64,000 bases of DNA from JALXCH01 sp964495805 (GCA_964495805.1 CAZBWV010000038.1:1-64000); one strand, 5' to 3'. Positions 51,245-61,134 are shown, counted from the first letter of the stretch. Translations and numbers: made by a program. Notes: a model not told the origin generated them from the letters alone.

Positions 51245-53440
51245 TTAAAATTTTACACCAAGATGGAAATAAGTTAGAAAATTATGCACTTCACTACCGG
51301 CAACTGTAATCTCCAACGGTCCCAGAATAGTATCCATCCCATAGGTAAATCCATATCCCACAATAAACCCCTTATCCAGAACGTTATCCACCCAACTATC
51401 GAATACATTTCCCGCATTGACCGCTCCGATCAGGAAGCTTTTTGGAGAAAGCGCATATTGAATATAAAATTTACCAGCATGCACATTGGAACCAAATAAC
51501 TCTTTCAGATTCAATCCGTAAAATGAAAATAAAGAACGATTACGCACCGTTTGAAGCACCGGTACATCAATACCTCCCAGGAAGAACGCACCGTTGATGG
51601 GGACCTCTCCTCTGCGAACAGAACCAGACACCAGGTGAGCGCCCAAAACCACACCGGGATACACCTCTTTTGCCCCACTGGCGTTGAAAAAGACTCGATC
51701 GAAAGAAATCTGTTCTCCCATTTTTCCCATGTAATTAATGCCATGATCATAACGAGCATAAATGGAATAACCATTTCGGGGGAAGTAATAGCGGTCGTAT
51801 TTATCCATCCAGATGACGGTCATTAAAGTAAGAATTTTTTCCTCAAATTTAGGAAGTCCCACCTGTCCGATGTTGGGAGAAGCTCGAACGTATTCGGCCC
51901 GGAGACCCATATCCAGATCGAATATTCGAGCAAACAGGGAACCAAATCGCACCTCTCCGGCATAGTTCCGAAAGCCGTATTGCGCAAGCACTTCTTTCTG
52001 GTAGTATAGATCCAGATTATCCTCAGCGTAATTCAGCCTTAAATTCAATCCCACTCCGGGCAAAATTCCCATCAAAGTGTAATATTGAGCATCGATTTCA
52101 AGTCGATTTCCCAGTAAAAAATCCAGATTAATGTAAGAGCTTTCTCGCATGAGATTCCGAATTAGAAAATTGATGATAAAAGAGGTGTTTCGCACATTAT
52201 CGTACCGAAATCCCAGGCGGAATTTATTAAGTTTTTTTTCAATAATATTCAGCACCAGGATGTTTTTTCCATTTTCCCGGTGGATACGATAATCCACCCG
52301 GTTAAAAAATTGAAGGCTGTAAATATTCTCCACTGCTTGCTGGATGTCATCCACCGAATATCGGCCTGGTAGGCGCAAATTTAATTCTGAGATGATGGTT
52401 TTCCAGGAGACCTGTCGGAGTCCTTTAATCTGCACTGCATCCAGGTCCAGGGAATCGGGAATTGACACCACAGGATGTTTGGGCAAAGGTTGATATTGCC
52501 GAAGTGAATCTGCCAGGGCTTTCAATTGCGGCATCACTTTTCGCGCAGCCCGTTCCCCCCGATCCACAATATCCTGAACATTGTCAAATGACAAAGGCGA
52601 CAAACCGGAGATATCTGGCCGTATCACAATATCGGCCAGCTTCAATTGCGCCTCGTTCGTAGCAACCGAACTGTACATGTTGCTCTGGTTTAACACATTG
52701 AGCAGGGACTGCAATTCTTCTTTTTTAAACAAAACGGCAGAGACATCCACCGCAATAATGATATCGGGATGATATTTCTCAATCATATCAATTACCGGGA
52801 TGTTGCGTACCCGATCCCCGTCAATCAGGTAACGGCCGTCAATTTCCATGGGGACAAAGACGGAGGGAATGGACATGCTAGCCCGGATGGCATAAGGTAA
52901 AAAGCCATGATCCAAGCGCACCCCGTTTCCATTCTGCATATCGGTTGCAAGTGCCAGGAAAGGAACTGGCAATTTGGAGAAGTCCGAAACATCGTGCACA
53001 GGTATGGTAAAACGCGAAAGCACCTCCAGTACAAACTGACCGGCAATGATCCCGCTGGGTAAATAGATCTTGGCTTTGCGCATGGGAAGTTTCAACGCAT
53101 ATCGGCCATCCCAGTTTTTCTGATCCATACGCAATTTACGCCGACCGACAACATCGTATAAAATATCGTTCCAGTCCGTGCCCACAGCCACCTGTTCCAG
53201 CTCATCAATGGAAAGTCCGGCCGCGTACAAACCACCTACCACACTGCCCATGCTGGTTCCTGCGATGTAATCAATGGGAATATTCAATTCTTCCAGTACT
53301 TTAATGACCCCAATATGAGCAAAGCCTTTGGCTCCCCCACCGCTCAAAACCAGTCCCACCCTGGGTCGATCCCCCCTGGCGAAGACGATTAGCGGAACCA
53401 AGAATATCAGCACCATGTATTTGTAGAAAGAGAACTTCAT
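51245..53440 (-). CDS. Patatin-like phospholipase fused to POTRA and Omp85-type barrel (PlpD-like)
   Basis: 731 residues from MKFSFYKYMV; ATG at 53440 follows GAGGGTAATGGG, so an upstream in-frame start is disfavoured. Signal peptide ends near FARG. Patatin domain: oxyanion motif GGGAKG (34-39), nucleophile S63 in GTSMG, catalytic aspartate in DGD (207). A POTRA domain (about 330-410) precedes a surface-antigen barrel (about 420-731). This is the type Vd secretion layout, or the non-secreted FCB variant. It would act on phospholipids at or outside the outer membrane. Confidence 0.92.
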   Translation of the reverse strand: MKFSFYKYMVLIFLVPLIVFARGDRPRVGLVLSGGGAKGFAHIGVIKVLEELNIPIDYIAGTSMGSVVGGLYAAGLSIDELEQVAVGTDWNDILYDVVGRRKLRMDQKNWDGRYALKLPMRKAKIYLPSGIIAGQFVLEVLSRFTIPVHDVSDFSKLPVPFLALATDMQNGNGVRLDHGFLPYAIRASMSIPSVFVPMEIDGRYLIDGDRVRNIPVIDMIEKYHPDIIIAVDVSAVLFKKEELQSLLNVLNQSNMYSSVATNEAQLKLADIVIRPDISGLSPLSFDNVQDIVDRGERAARKVMPQLKALADSLRQYQPLPKHPVVSIPDSLDLDAVQIKGLRQVSWKTIISELNLRLPGRYSVDDIQQAVENIYSLQFFNRVDYRIHRENGKNILVLNIIEKKLNKFRLGFRYDNVRNTSFIINFLIRNLMRESSYINLDFLLGNRLEIDAQYYTLMGILPGVGLNLRLNYAEDNLDLYYQKEVLAQYGFRNYAGEVRFGSLFARIFDLDMGLRAEYVRASPNIGQVGLPKFEEKILTLMTVIWMDKYDRYYFPRNGYSIYARYDHGINYMGKMGEQISFDRVFFNASGAKEVYPGVVLGAHLVSGSVRRGEVPINGAFFLGGIDVPVLQTVRNRSLFSFYGLNLKELFGSNVHAGKFYIQYALSPKSFLIGAVNAGNVFDSWVDNVLDKGFIVGYGFTYGMDTILGPLEITVAGSEVHNFLTYFHLGVKF

Positions 53441-53518
53441 CCCATTACCCTCATTTTTTCCCAATATTCCAAGGAATTAAACATAATTCGAATTGGCATC
53501 CTCCGTTTTTCCGCGCAT

Positions 53519-54775
53519 TTAATGTCGGTCTAAATAGCTCAGTTTGCGATGAACATCCAGGAGCTGTTCCTGAATGTATTGATAATACACCTGAGCGAAC
53601 TCTTTAAATCGGGCATCATTCGTTTCGCTGAGGACTTTATTTTTCCGGGATAAAATCTTCTGGTAACGTTGCCGGAAATAAGTCAGATTGGCGCGAATTT
53701 CGGTGAATTCCGGATGAGAAATCATCTTTTTAACTTTCCGGGTTTTCTGCTTAATCAGCGGCCATTCCATGACGAACAGCTTAAATTGGGGCTCATACAC
53801 CTCATTTTCCTGCCGGACCGAAATGGTGCGCCATAAAGCCCCGTGATGAACTGGCAGCCAATGATACTGCATCAGTGTATTTCGCAGCACTTCGTCCTGA
53901 TAAATTTTACGAATATCTTCGATGGGATAATTGTTGGCTCGATCGAACAGGTTCACAAATTCGTTAGCGGGTACAGAAAGATTGAATAGCTGTTTCAGTT
54001 TGGTGGTTTTCACCGATTGCGGTTTCCAGAATCCCGCGGCAGCCAGCGCGTTGTGTACCAGATGGCTACAATTATCGGAATAACCGCTCCAATTATATTT
54101 TGCTTCTCCGGTGGCATATTCCCGATTTACCCGATTCAGATACTCCACCACTTTACCCAGCACATCCCGGGTCACCGGTACGCTGACGCTAAAAATGGTA
54201 CGTCCAAAATTCAGGGCATAATCCGTACCGATGGACTGGCGTGCCAGATATTCCAGCACATTCATGGTGTCCGGTTTACTGGTTAGATATTGCTGATGAA
54301 CTTCAATTCCCTGAAAAATTCCCATCTCCATTGCCTGTTTTATGGTATGTTCAAACCGATCCATGGTAAGTGCCGTCGTCTCGGGTAAATTTCCGTAAAA
54401 AAAGAAAAAGCGAGTGGGAACACCAATCCAGTTCACATTTTTAAACAATTTATCGACACTCACCCCCACTCCTGTGTCCGGGTTTTTTAAATCTGCCGTA
54501 GAATCGCACAGGGCGATGGTGGGGTACGGTGCATCCTTTACCCATCGGGCACCCTTGAGATAGACCACTGCGTGTCCTGCTCCCCCACCCGCGGGGGCTC
54601 CCCTGGGACGAATCTGGCTCACTGCGCTGACCTCCACATAATAGGGATACAGCTCGTCGTACACCACCGGTAAACCCCGACTTTTAATGACCACATTTTC
54701 GTTGGAGGAACAGCCCAATAGCCCCAGAAGAACAGTTAAAATGATAAAGAATTGCATCCGTCGAAAATTTTTCAT
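53519..54775 (-). CDS. Lipoprotein with permuted papain-like (NlpC/P60/LRAT-type) domain
   Basis: 418 residues. Lipoprotein signal ends at LLGC. An N-terminal GHAVVYLKGA and a later SGYSDNCSHLVHNALAAAGFW suggest a circularly permuted papain-like fold, with histidine before cysteine as in NlpC/P60-related YiiX/LRAT enzymes; C in DNCSH would be the nucleophile and H in AGHAV the base. The C-terminal ~130 residues are charged and helical. Likely an envelope amidase, peptidase or acyltransferase; substrate unknown. Overlaps the deacetylase gene by 4 nt. Confidence 0.65.
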   Translation of the reverse strand: MKNFRRMQFFIILTVLLGLLGCSSNENVVIKSRGLPVVYDELYPYYVEVSAVSQIRPRGAPAGGGAGHAVVYLKGARWVKDAPYPTIALCDSTADLKNPDTGVGVSVDKLFKNVNWIGVPTRFFFFYGNLPETTALTMDRFEHTIKQAMEMGIFQGIEVHQQYLTSKPDTMNVLEYLARQSIGTDYALNFGRTIFSVSVPVTRDVLGKVVEYLNRVNREYATGEAKYNWSGYSDNCSHLVHNALAAAGFWKPQSVKTTKLKQLFNLSVPANEFVNLFDRANNYPIEDIRKIYQDEVLRNTLMQYHWLPVHHGALWRTISVRQENEVYEPQFKLFVMEWPLIKQKTRKVKKMISHPEFTEIRANLTYFRQRYQKILSRKNKVLSETNDARFKEFAQVYYQYIQEQLLDVHRKLSYLDRH

Positions 54776-55545
54776 GGGTTTTTTACCCCCGATTGATTTT
54801 TTAATCCATGCTGGTAAAGTGTGGAAATGGTGACGATTTTCAGACCTTTTTGGGTCAGATAGGGAAGGATTTGTTCCAGCGTACGGATAGTTCGCCTGCC
54901 GCGATCGCCACCATCATGCAGAACTATGATATCTCCCGGCCGGGTCGTCCAATCGATGTAATGGGAGGCCAGAAAGGTAAACGGAATCTGCGCATCGGCA
55001 GGATAAACTGAGCCCAGTACCAGACGATAACCCCGCGGGTCGTTCGCCAGATAATTGGCCATCTCTTCTGTGTAAAACGCAGAGCCGGGGCGCAACCAGC
55101 GCACCGGTGCAAACTGCCGCAACACACTGTCCGCCCGGTTAAATTCCTGCACAAACTTCTGGTAAGTCAGTTTAGCCGTTGGTTCATCGCGGGTCATGTG
55201 GTTGCCTATTTCGTGCCCTTCGGCCAGAATTCGCTGAATAATGGCTTCATTGCCCGGAACCCGTCCGGTAATCACAAAAAATGTGGCATGGGCGTGATAC
55301 TTACGAAGGGTGTTTAAAATCAGTGGAGTGGTGACCGAATCCGGTACATCATCAAAAGTAAGCGCCACCAATGGTTCGTTAGTAGGAATGTAAAAAATTG
55401 CCTCGGGATAATTGGTCGCCACCTGTTCCACCACCAGATGGTGAATAGGGGCGCAACTCGCCAGCATCAGCAAACCTATGAACAGAATTCCGCACAGGCG
55501 ATATCCCCTCTCTCCGGATCGATTCATTTTTCTCCAACCCCGCAT
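54772..55545 (-). CDS. Polysaccharide deacetylase (NodB) lipoprotein
   Basis: 257 residues with lipobox MLASC. NodB motifs are ALTFDDVPD, then GHEIGNHMTRDEPTAKL, RWLRPGSAFY and the late DIIVLHDGG. In motif 2 the usual H-x3-H second histidine is aspartate (NHMTRD), a variant I recall from a NodB subgroup. The enzyme likely de-N-acetylates a surface or cell-wall sugar. The start at 55545 makes TAATG with the upstream gene; ATG at 55527 with its own GGAG is an alternative. Confidence 0.85.
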   Translation of the reverse strand: MRGWRKMNRSGERGYRLCGILFIGLLMLASCAPIHHLVVEQVATNYPEAIFYIPTNEPLVALTFDDVPDSVTTPLILNTLRKYHAHATFFVITGRVPGNEAIIQRILAEGHEIGNHMTRDEPTAKLTYQKFVQEFNRADSVLRQFAPVRWLRPGSAFYTEEMANYLANDPRGYRLVLGSVYPADAQIPFTFLASHYIDWTTRPGDIIVLHDGGDRGRRTIRTLEQILPYLTQKGLKIVTISTLYQHGLKNQSGVKNP

Positions 55546-57188
55546 TAATACTCCAGTTTTCGTTCTTTTATGTATTGAAGCAACTGGCTCATACTGAGTT
55601 GACGACTGGCCGGGCCACTGCGAATGAAAAACATCTCCTGATCCTTATTTTTCAGAAATACCGGTCTGGGAGAGGGAAAACACTGTACCACAAAAACGTC
55701 CTTCCCCTGCACTTCACGGATGGCAAACTGGATGTATTCTGAAAATTCCAGCCCGATATGTTGATTGAATATGCTTCCGAAGTGCCTTAAGTATTTATCG
55801 TGATTGGGGAATTTGTCCAGTTCAATTCCCAGCGGAGTTCCATCATCATCTACACCTACAAACAAAAACCCGCCACCGGAGTTCATAAACGCGGTAATGG
55901 TTTTCAGACTGGCCAGTTCAATCTCCTTGCCTGGCTTGTCCGCTTTCAGATTCCAGCGCAGGGTGGATTTGAATTCCACCCGTTCGCTTTCCCCGTTGCG
56001 AATTAAATCAAGTAGTTCTTCCTCACTCATCCGGGAAAGCTCTCGTGTAATGCTGCGGGCTCGCTCCCGTTTAACCATCCGAACCGTTAATAAAAGGGTC
56101 CCCAGCCAGAGAACCACCAGCACCCCAATAATGGGAAAATACGGACGAGAAGAATATCCCTGTAACAGGGCAGATTGAGGCACCACCCAGGCCAATCCCA
56201 TAGGATGTTCTTTTTCAAAACGACGTAAATAAGCCCACCATATCAGCCCGGCTTGCTCGAACCGAAACGGATGCTCAGGTTGTCCCGAACTTTTCCACGC
56301 TTCCAGTACCTGTCTGGCCACAGAATCGGCAGGTATATGGCCACTCCCGAGAGTTTGCGCCTGTTTTTCTGCTACCGGCTTATTGGACACCTGAGCCAGA
56401 TTTAAAATGATTTGTTGCCCGGAAAAAATGAACACCCGGCTGGAGGCATCCAATTTCAGTGAATCTACCAGCGAAACAAGATGCCGGTACAACACGCTAA
56501 GTGCGGCAACTCGTTGGGTATGGGCTCGCTTCCAGGCCAGCGAAATGGTCATGCCCGTTTGCCCATCGGGGAAAAGTTGATATGGTTCGGTAATGGAAAA
56601 TTCCTGTTCCCCTATTTCCAGCGCATTCCGGAACCAGTTCCGGTGATGGGGACGGAAATGAACATCCGCTTTACGTTTACCAAGCAGGTTTCCCTGCGCA
56701 TTCAGTTCCCACCATTCCTGCTGGCCGGTGGAATCATTTCCCACGGTGACCAGTGCCCGCCAGCCTGCCTGCCCACGAAAAAGGGCAAAACTCCACCCCC
56801 GCGTATCAGACAGAATCAAAGAGTAAATCTGAGCATTATTGCTTATCAGGGGGAAGAGCTGATCTTTTAGTAAATCCGGTCGGGAGGTGTTCAGTACGCC
56901 ATTTTTATCCCACTGCCGGATTGTAACAAGATGTTTCAAAATAGGACTGAAAAAATTAGAAATCCGTTCGGTGCTTTGCTCGGAAAGCTGGCGAATCACC
57001 TGCCGGGAGATTTCACCGGTCTGCCGCTGGCGACCCACCAGCAACAGAATAACAACTCCCACAATCGCTACCAGAAAGAAAACGTTTAATAAAAATAGTG
57101 AACGAATGGTTCTGTTTTGGAAAAGGTATTTTCCGGACGGGTTCGGCCGACTGGAATTATTCATTGGTTTAGTTTCGTTGCTTGACAT
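55545..57188 (-). CDS. Membrane sensor with extracytoplasmic domain and Schlafen AlbA_2 domain
   Basis: 547 residues. TM1 lies at about 28-50, an extracytoplasmic domain of about 290 residues resembling Cache-type sensors follows, TM2 is at about 345-367, and a short linker leads to a C-terminal AlbA_2 domain (about 388-547). AlbA_2 hallmarks are ESERVEFKSTLRWN, ITAFMNSGGGFLFVGVDDDG and MFFIRSGPASRQLS. AlbA_2 domains bind nucleic acid or nucleotides in Schlafen-like proteins; attachment to a transmembrane sensor is unusual. It heads an operon with a NodB deacetylase and a papain-like lipoprotein. Confidence 0.85.
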   Translation of the reverse strand: MSSNETKPMNNSSRPNPSGKYLFQNRTIRSLFLLNVFFLVAIVGVVILLLVGRQRQTGEISRQVIRQLSEQSTERISNFFSPILKHLVTIRQWDKNGVLNTSRPDLLKDQLFPLISNNAQIYSLILSDTRGWSFALFRGQAGWRALVTVGNDSTGQQEWWELNAQGNLLGKRKADVHFRPHHRNWFRNALEIGEQEFSITEPYQLFPDGQTGMTISLAWKRAHTQRVAALSVLYRHLVSLVDSLKLDASSRVFIFSGQQIILNLAQVSNKPVAEKQAQTLGSGHIPADSVARQVLEAWKSSGQPEHPFRFEQAGLIWWAYLRRFEKEHPMGLAWVVPQSALLQGYSSRPYFPIIGVLVVLWLGTLLLTVRMVKRERARSITRELSRMSEEELLDLIRNGESERVEFKSTLRWNLKADKPGKEIELASLKTITAFMNSGGGFLFVGVDDDGTPLGIELDKFPNHDKYLRHFGSIFNQHIGLEFSEYIQFAIREVQGKDVFVVQCFPSPRPVFLKNKDQEMFFIRSGPASRQLSMSQLLQYIKERKLEY

Positions 57189-57286
57189 GTAAATATCAGG
57201 AACTCAGTTATGAAGGTTACTTTAGTGCAATACCCATGGATTGCAGAAAAATTTAATTGGAGTCAAAAGATTGGGATATTCATCCG

Positions 57287-58045
57287 TTAAAAGAAAAGGG
57301 TGAAGCCCACTTCCGGTCCGGCATGGCGAACATCGTACTTAAAATACTCCAACCCGGTTCCACTCTCGTACTGAACATCCCAGATGCGATAACCACCTAA
57401 AAGGGCAAAATTGGACAGGCGCAATCCCACTCCGGCAGAAATGTTCCAGGAGAATTTCGAACCCAGACCAAAACCGCCCATATCCGCACGGGCAAAAATT
57501 AACACCGGTTTAAAAATTAAAAAGCGTGTCCGGGCACCCACAAAAGGGTCAAACCAACCTTTATGCTTTTCGACCTCTGAGACGCCTCCCTCACGGATGA
57601 CAGTTTTTATTTTGAAATACCGCCCACCACCAATGATGTCCAGATAGGGAAGAATGCTATAACCGGCAGCTCCTTCCCATAGGGAAATGTAAGAGTTTAA
57701 TTCATCCAGGCTATCTTTATCGAAACTCTGGATAAAAATTCCCTCTAACAAAAAAACCAGTTTTTCTGTCTTCGCCTCCACATGCCCGTTCAGCGCCCAG
57801 CCACCACCACGCATTAAATCTTTAAAAAAAACATCCGCCTCAAAGCTTTTCTCCCCTACAGTGACGGTTCCATTCTGAGAAGGCAACCAGGAGAACAGGG
57901 TAAACTGATATTGCCAATTGTTCTGGTTATAATCGTACGCCACATATTGCGCCTGACCTGCTGAGGGCCAGTACCATAGTACCATCATGACCAACAAAAA
58001 GGCGAACACCCGTCTATGCTGCGAAAATGGTTGATTCTGTTTCAT
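57287..58045 (-). CDS. Outer-membrane beta-barrel protein, unknown
   Basis: 252 residues from MKQNQPFSQH (AAGGGG before ATG at 58045). Signal peptide ends near GQAQY. The rest is alternating beta-strands, for example NWQYQFTLFSWLPSQNG, FEADVFFKDL, VFLLEGIFIQ and a closing GPEVGFTLFF with terminal phenylalanine. Probably a small barrel of 8-10 strands. It is 53 bp after the LA_2272-like gene in the same direction. Confidence 0.75.
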   Translation of the reverse strand: MKQNQPFSQHRRVFAFLLVMMVLWYWPSAGQAQYVAYDYNQNNWQYQFTLFSWLPSQNGTVTVGEKSFEADVFFKDLMRGGGWALNGHVEAKTEKLVFLLEGIFIQSFDKDSLDELNSYISLWEGAAGYSILPYLDIIGGGRYFKIKTVIREGGVSEVEKHKGWFDPFVGARTRFLIFKPVLIFARADMGGFGLGSKFSWNISAGVGLRLSNFALLGGYRIWDVQYESGTGLEYFKYDVRHAGPEVGFTLFF

Positions 58046-58097
58046 TCGAATTCCCCTTATTCTCATCTCCCTTCTTAAAACCAATTCATACAACTAA

Positions 58098-59009
58098 CTA
58101 AAAGAAAGACAACCCGGCCAAAAACAGGACATGGAAATAATCGTAACCAGGAATGCTATAATTTTTAAAGGTGAATGTGGTCCCACCGCCACCAAATGCC
58201 GCCGCTTGTTCAGTTATTTGGATGTGTAACAAAAAACGAAGTTGCAAAGCGAACACATCTTCTTCCGGATCGCGTTCGGTAAGTTCGGGATTGTTGTACA
58301 CATGCAGATAACCCAGGTCAGCGCTCATCTGGTACTCTTCGGTCAGTGGCATCATGTACCCGTAATGAAAACTGAAGATGGTGGACTGCTCCGTCCAGAA
58401 GTCAAAACTGGTGCGTCCGATGGCCAGTTCGGAATAGAACTGATTGGCCAGAAAGCGCAGCCCTGCATTGATATTGGCATAGCTGGTTCCGTAAACGATC
58501 GCCTGCAGCTTCCCGTTATCGGCAAGGTTTATTAATCCGATGGGAATACCGTGTTGTTTTCGGGCGATGTTAATCAACCCGATCTGCACCCCGGTTTGCA
58601 CGGAATCGGCGGTATTAATCAGTCCTACCTGTGTTCCCGACAGATTGGCAGCATGGTTAAATCCGCCCATCTGCCAGCCACTAAAGCGACCATCGGTATT
58701 GTTGTACAATCCCGCAATTCGCAATCCGGAAGCATCTCCCTTTACTTTTGCAACCAGTCCCACCAGCTGGAATCCCCGAAAATCGTGGTTAATCACACTC
58801 ACCGCTCCGCTCATGTCGAATGCCCGGACGCTTCCCACATTGCCGTAAATCAGCGAAATATTGGTACTGGTCTGTACATCTTTCGAACCATTGGTGCTCA
58901 AGGGATAAAACAAAGAGAGATTCAGCGCACGTGTGGAACCATCCTCCTGAGCCAGGATCGAATCCAGAGTGAATACCGTGAGCAACAAAAACATTAACCA
59001 GATTTTCAT
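58098..59009 (-). CDS. LA_2272-like surface repeat protein
   Basis: 303 residues with signal peptide to SILAQ. Between about residues 75 and 165 a 14-16-residue motif repeats: GFQLVGLVAKV, GLRIAGLYNNT, GWQMGGFNHAA, GTQVGLINTA, GVQIGLINIA and GIPIGLINLA. This G-x-Q-x-G-L-x-N pattern matches the LA_2272/LA_2273 surface-repeat family known from Leptospira and other bacteria. The C-terminal third looks like a beta-barrel, ending in FF. Function unknown. Confidence 0.85.
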   Translation of the reverse strand: MKIWLMFLLLTVFTLDSILAQEDGSTRALNLSLFYPLSTNGSKDVQTSTNISLIYGNVGSVRAFDMSGAVSVINHDFRGFQLVGLVAKVKGDASGLRIAGLYNNTDGRFSGWQMGGFNHAANLSGTQVGLINTADSVQTGVQIGLINIARKQHGIPIGLINLADNGKLQAIVYGTSYANINAGLRFLANQFYSELAIGRTSFDFWTEQSTIFSFHYGYMMPLTEEYQMSADLGYLHVYNNPELTERDPEEDVFALQLRFLLHIQITEQAAAFGGGGTTFTFKNYSIPGYDYFHVLFLAGLSFF

Positions 59010-59443
59010 GAAAAGACCCGTTTTTTGTTCAAATTAAATTTATCCGGGAAAATATTTTTTATTTTTCAATATAAGAAGACAAAATGTGCAGGCCAATCTT
59101 TTTTTTCAACGCATCCCGGGCATTTGATTAACTAAACCAAGACACAACCATTTATATCAAAGGTTTTTGGTTCTTCACCGGAAGTGTTACCACACAAAAC
59201 CACCCTGCCAACGATACGATATTCGTAAAAAAAACAGGGCAAATTAACAAACACGAATCGGAAAAGCAGGCGAGAGAAATTGATGAAACCATTTTATCTG
59301 CAAAAGAAATCTGTGTTTACTCTGTATATTCCATTCTAAAAAATTTTTAATTTTGAAATATAACCGGGCTATAATTTCCGGTTGATTTATCTATAGAAAT
59401 TCATAAATTTAACCGGAGCGAAAATCACGAAACAGGATGTTCA
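59010..59443. other. Divergent intergenic region with TATAAT-centred inverted repeat
   Basis: In 434 bp between divergent outer-membrane genes, a TATAAT (59370-59375) lies exactly between AACCGG (59362-59367) and CCGGTT (59378-59383), with another AACCGG at 59411-59416. This could be a -10 element covered by an operator for the plus-strand gene. No strong -35 was seen and nothing else was recognised. Confidence 0.4.
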
Positions 59444-60076
59444 ATGAAAAGGTGGGCTATCGTCTTTTTCCTTTTACTCCCGACAATTCTATCCGCCCAA
59501 ATTTCTCTGGGAATGATGGTTGGAGCCAACATAGGCAAATTTGGGGGAGTAGAACCGCCGGATATTAGCTATACCCATCGCACCGGGTCGAATGTGGGAG
59601 TTACGGCTATTTTTCGTATAACCCGGGATGTGAGTTTGGCTTTTCAGCCGACTTATTCCCAACGTGGTTCCAACATCGAAACCGGTGAGGATACACGCTG
59701 GGATACTCTGAAAGTGTACCAGGTTAAAATCAATTTTCTGGTGCTTCCACTATTCGTCCGAATCGATGCCGACAACGGAATAACTTACTTTGTCAGCGGG
59801 CTGGAATTTGCTTTGCCATTGAGTGCGGAAGTAGTCTTTCAGGATCAATCATGGGACATCTCTCACAACCTCAGCAATACAGATATCCTGGCTTCCATCG
59901 GAATGGGGTTTCGTATCCCTTTCGGGCAGAAAAATCACGCCATGCTGGAAGTGCGCTACTATCAGGGACTGGTCAACTTCAATTATTCTTCCGAAGAAGA
60001 AAAAAAACGCGTTATCTACGAAAATTTTAAAAACAGTGGTTTTCAAATCATGCTTGGAATCGAACGGGTTCTGTGA
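59444..60076 (+). CDS. PorT-like outer-membrane beta-barrel protein
   Basis: 210 residues with signal peptide ending LSAQ. The pattern ISLGMMVGANIGKFGG, then VTAIFRITRDVSLAFQPTYSQRGSNI, FLVLPLFVRI and AMLEVRYYQGLVNF is typical of the PorT/OMP_b-brl_2 family of 8-stranded barrels in FCB bacteria. The role is unknown; PorT itself is a T9SS accessory. The next gene begins 1 bp after its stop. Confidence 0.78.
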   Translation: MKRWAIVFFLLLPTILSAQISLGMMVGANIGKFGGVEPPDISYTHRTGSNVGVTAIFRITRDVSLAFQPTYSQRGSNIETGEDTRWDTLKVYQVKINFLVLPLFVRIDADNGITYFVSGLEFALPLSAEVVFQDQSWDISHNLSNTDILASIGMGFRIPFGQKNHAMLEVRYYQGLVNFNYSSEEEKKRVIYENFKNSGFQIMLGIERVL

Positions 60077-60077
60077 T

Positions 60078-61028
60078 ATGAGAAAAACCTGCCAAACCAT
60101 TCTGATGTTGATGGTGGTCCTTCCGGCATTGGTAGCAGCAGGCTCACCGATTCAGAGAAATCTGCCTCTTCTGAACAGCCACTATTTTATGCCGTTTGCC
60201 AATTTCCCCTCTCCATTTATGACCACCATCTTCAAAACCGGCATTGGCGGCGGTGTCAGCACCAATCAAATTCCAATCTACTGGGTGGACGGCAGATTGA
60301 TTGGCCAGCTGGAAGGAAAGAACACCTTTGTCAATGCAACAGTGATGGTAAAAGTCCGTGCCAAAGAATGGCTGGCAACCTGGTTCAAATACGAAGCGAA
60401 CGTTCGCATCGGAAGCAATACTTCTACCCTACTGACCCATGGGGTCACATCCATCACCGGTTTCGAGTTTGGCTGGATGTACCGTTTATGGAAGAGTTCC
60501 AATAACCTGCTTTCTCTGACTCTTCAGATAAACAACACCACCGTCTCCACCATGAATTTACTGCGCTTTTTAAACGATGTGATCACCTCACCGGACAGCA
60601 TTACCACCACCCTAACCCAGAAGCGCAATCCGCTCTCCGGTGGCATGGGTTTCCGCTATGCCCACGCGTTCAATGATTTGTGGGGAGTGGAAACTTATCT
60701 ATATGGTTCCTACGGGGAATCGTTCCTCCAAGATGAAAACAACGTTTGGCAATTCAATATGGGAATTCTTGGCAGTATATATTTGAATTACCGGTATGGA
60801 ATTCCCGTGGGAGGCATGCTGGGATTTACGGTGAAACGTCTTACCCTTTTTCAGAAGCAAGAGGATGACCAGACCGAATCCATTCTGGCGAAAATTGCTT
60901 ACGTAGGACGTGAGGAGTATAATATGGGGCTGGAATTTTATTACGTCCGGACCGCAACTCCGCTGCTGGCACGGGATTCCAGCATGAGATATTTAACTAT
61001 TAGCTTTGTGGTTACTTATATTTTTTAA
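60078..61028 (+). CDS. Outer-membrane protein, unknown
   Basis: 316 residues from MRKTCQTILM, directly after the upstream stop. Signal peptide ends at VAAG. Beta-strand-rich throughout, with no recognisable family; the closing strand (LTISFVVTYIF) ends in phenylalanine as in barrels. Co-transcribed with the PorT-like gene. Confidence 0.72.
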   Translation: MRKTCQTILMLMVVLPALVAAGSPIQRNLPLLNSHYFMPFANFPSPFMTTIFKTGIGGGVSTNQIPIYWVDGRLIGQLEGKNTFVNATVMVKVRAKEWLATWFKYEANVRIGSNTSTLLTHGVTSITGFEFGWMYRLWKSSNNLLSLTLQINNTTVSTMNLLRFLNDVITSPDSITTTLTQKRNPLSGGMGFRYAHAFNDLWGVETYLYGSYGESFLQDENNVWQFNMGILGSIYLNYRYGIPVGGMLGFTVKRLTLFQKQEDDQTESILAKIAYVGREEYNMGLEFYYVRTATPLLARDSSMRYLTISFVVTYIF

Positions 61029-61134
61029 TCCGGGACCCCATTTGTCCGGCAGGTTTCACGGAAGGTTTCTTGCTTCCGGCAAGGGAAAGGTTATCGGATA
61101 ACATTCACAATAAATCGAAACGAACCTGTTCTCT

